From positions 1 to 6,576 of the forward strand of contig CAJUMM010000125.1 of NCBI GenBank assembly GCA_910586955.1: DNA of 6,576 nt, read 5' to 3'. Made by a program: the position numbers and the translations under genes. This document shows positions 5,274 to 6,576 of the stretch, in pieces. Position 1 is the first letter of the stretch. Every line of letters starts with the position of its first letter. Source of the DNA: an uncultured Lachnospiraceae bacterium (GTDB lineage Bacteria > Bacillota > Clostridia > Lachnospirales > Lachnospiraceae). Under the pieces are notes generated by a model. It was not told the DNA's origin, searched no databases, and saw only the letters and a list, made by a program, of their open reading frames with translations.

Positions 5274-6320
5274 ATGAAAATTAACAAAATCAGGACACAT
5301 GAGCTTGAGAAATGCTACTCCATCTGTCCCCTGTCCTACAATGGCAGGGAACATCTGTTGGTTGCGGCGGAGAAGGTAAATAAATGTCTCATGTTTGATC
5401 TGGACGGGAATCTGGAGGAGACCGTCTGGGAAGGACCTGGAGGAACCATGACTATGGTGCAGGTCCCGGGAAGCAACGGGGAGTTTCTTGCAACTCATAA
5501 GTTTTATTCCCCCAATGATTCCAAGGAGGCAAAGATTGTCCTGGCCTCCCCCAAAGGGAAAGACGACTGGGAGATCCGGACTATGGCGGAGCTTCCTTTT
5601 GTACACCGCTTTGATGTACTGACAGCCGGCGGTGTGAACTATCTCATTGCCTGTACGTTGAAGTCCGGCCATGAAGAGAAAGATGACTGGAGCAGCCCGG
5701 GAAAAATCTGGGTGGGAGAGCTTCCGGAAGATTTAAGCGGCGTGGACGGGGAGCATCCCCTGAAACTGACGGCGCTGAAGGAAGGCCTTCTGAAAAACCA
5801 CGGGTACTGCCGGGTAGAAGAGGCGGACGGTGTCTGGGCGGCTGTGGCTGCGGACAACGGGATTTTCAAGGTGACGCCTCCTTTGGCACGGGGCGGGAGC
5901 TGGAGTGTGGAGACCCTTACGGAAGATGCAGCCAGCGATATGACCTTTGCGGACTTTGACGGGGACGGGGAGCTGGAGATGCTGGTGATGACCCCCTTCC
6001 ATGGAGATACGGTTAAGATTTATAAGAAGGTGGAGGGAGCATATACCTGTATTCATACCTTTGAGGAATCTTATGAATTTGCCCACGGCATTTGGGGAGC
6101 GGAAATCTATGGGAAGGGTACGGCTATTATCGGCCACCGGAAAGGACGCAGGGATCTGCTGGCGTGTACTTATGACGGAAGCGGCTATGTGATGGAAGTC
6201 CTGGACAGCGACGTGGGACCGGCTAATGTGCGGGTGTACCCAAAAGACGGCAAAGTGGGCCTGGTGTCCACCAACCGGGAGATTGACGAGATTGCTTTCT
6301 ATGAGATCGAAAGCCTGTAG
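5274..6320 (+). CDS. Cytoplasmic beta-propeller (VCBS/FG-GAP-like) protein of unknown function in the ascorbate operon
   Basis: I do not recognise a characterised homologue. The 348 residues have no signal peptide or membrane segment, so the protein should be cytosolic. The chain is made of repeated beta-rich units of about 45-60 residues, suggesting a propeller. The clearest unit is ASDMTFADFDGDGELEMLVM (positions 222-241) followed by TPFHGDTVKIYK, with a calcium-loop-like DFDGDG at 227-232, as in FG-GAP/VCBS repeats. Histidines recur at corresponding places: blade-entry His in FVHRFD (111), KNHGYC (176) and FAHGIW (271), and mid-blade His at 75, 133, 243 and 288. That spacing suggests a His-lined central channel and possibly a metal site. 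It starts 9 bp after the regulator stop, and its AGGAG (5263-5267) overlaps that stop codon, implying translational coupling. ulaE follows within 18 bp. Position suggests a role in sugar-acid metabolism (lactonase, isomerase, dehydratase or mutarotase) or in sensing, but nothing in the sequence decides this. Confidence 0.8.
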   Translation: MKINKIRTHELEKCYSICPLSYNGREHLLVAAEKVNKCLMFDLDGNLEETVWEGPGGTMTMVQVPGSNGEFLATHKFYSPNDSKEAKIVLASPKGKDDWEIRTMAELPFVHRFDVLTAGGVNYLIACTLKSGHEEKDDWSSPGKIWVGELPEDLSGVDGEHPLKLTALKEGLLKNHGYCRVEEADGVWAAVAADNGIFKVTPPLARGGSWSVETLTEDAASDMTFADFDGDGELEMLVMTPFHGDTVKIYKKVEGAYTCIHTFEESYEFAHGIWGAEIYGKGTAIIGHRKGRRDLLACTYDGSGYVMEVLDSDVGPANVRVYPKDGKVGLVSTNREIDEIAFYEIESL

Positions 6321-6338
6321 GGCGGGAAGGATGCTGAA

Positions 6339-6576
6339 ATGAGTGCTTATACAATCGGTTTATATGAGAAAGCCATGCCCAAAGATCTGACCTGGAAGGA
6401 GAAACTTACGGCGGCCAAGGAGGCCGGCTATGATTTCGTGGAGATCAGCATCGATGAAACGGATGAAAAGCTGGCCCGCCTGGAGTGGACGAAAGAGGAA
6501 CGGCTGGAGCTGGTAAAGACCATGTATGAGGTGGGCATTCCTGTCCGCACCATGTGTCTGTCCGGCCACCGGAAAT
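6339..6576 (+). CDS. ulaE: L-xylulose-5-phosphate 3-epimerase UlaE (L-ribulose-5-phosphate 3-epimerase), N-terminal part
   Basis: The frame opens at ATG 6339 and runs off the right edge after 79 codons; the full enzyme is usually about 285 residues. The visible N-terminus, YTIGLYEKAMP..LTWKEKL..AKEAGYDFVEISIDETDEKLARLEWTKEER, then VGIPVRTMCLSGHRK, follows enteric UlaE block by block ([39 protein letters not shown]). It is a TIM-barrel of the xylose-isomerase-like superfamily and interconverts L-xylulose 5-phosphate and L-ribulose 5-phosphate after decarboxylation of 3-keto-L-gulonate 6-phosphate. GGGAAGGA (6324-6331) provides the ribosome site, about 7 nt upstream. An earlier ATG at 6331 encodes only three codons before TGA and is not the start. 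The close paralogue SgbU is an alternative name, but the ula context favours UlaE. Confidence 0.93.
   Translation, partial: MSAYTIGLYEKAMPKDLTWKEKLTAAKEAGYDFVEISIDETDEKLARLEWTKEERLELVKTMYEVGIPVRTMCLSGHRK

Noticed and set aside
5115..5672. 185-codon open frame on the minus strand
   Set aside because: It spans the end of the regulator and the start of the propeller gene in antisense, with no recognisable domain. The sense genes are well supported.
6331..6342. Three-codon leader ORF (ATG CTG AAA TGA) whose stop overlaps the ulaE start
   Set aside because: An ATGA overlap of this size arises easily by chance. The ribosome site serves the ATG at 6339 better.

Overview
The window reads as a chromosomal segment of a Gram-positive, anaerobic Clostridia-type bacterium, most likely a gut Lachnospiraceae relative. 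This is inferred from strong AGGAGG-type ribosome binding sites, AT-rich intergenic DNA between genes of moderate GC, DeoR-type regulation and the style of the PTS genes. No rRNA, tRNA or mobile element is present to confirm it. All genes lie on the + strand.

Left edge (2-647): the C-terminal two-thirds or so of a mannitol-dehydrogenase-family polyol/uronate oxidoreductase, closed by a strong intrinsic terminator. It belongs to a separate transcription unit. The histidine of the family's KxxxxNxxH catalytic motif is a serine here.

Control region (648-915): about 270 bp of AT-rich DNA with two clusters of a repeated 13-bp element (consensus AAACnnnCATAAA), which resembles DeoR/GlpR-family half-sites. 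A good sigma-A promoter (TTGAAA-17-TAAAAT) follows directly after the second cluster.

Main operon (916 to the right edge): an L-ascorbate (vitamin C) uptake and catabolism operon. In order: ulaG (L-ascorbate-6-phosphate lactonase), ulaC (PTS EIIA), ulaA (PTS EIIC permease), ulaB (PTS EIIB), a DeoR-family regulator, an unrecognised cytoplasmic beta-propeller protein, and the start of ulaE (L-xylulose-5-phosphate 3-epimerase), which runs off the right end. Phosphate passes from HPr to UlaC to UlaB, and ascorbate is phosphorylated as it passes through UlaA. UlaG opens the lactone to 3-keto-L-gulonate 6-phosphate. The decarboxylase (UlaD) is not in the window, nor is the 4-epimerase (UlaF); both would be expected downstream. 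UlaE then contributes the 3-epimerisation toward D-xylulose 5-phosphate.

Two strong hairpins (4376-4415 and 4426-4461) separate ulaB from the regulator. They divide the operon into a PTS half and a regulator/propeller/epimerase half. The least explained element is the propeller gene at 5274-6320: a histidine-rich, signal-less propeller with a DxDGDG loop, embedded in and apparently translationally coupled to an otherwise well-understood sugar-acid pathway.
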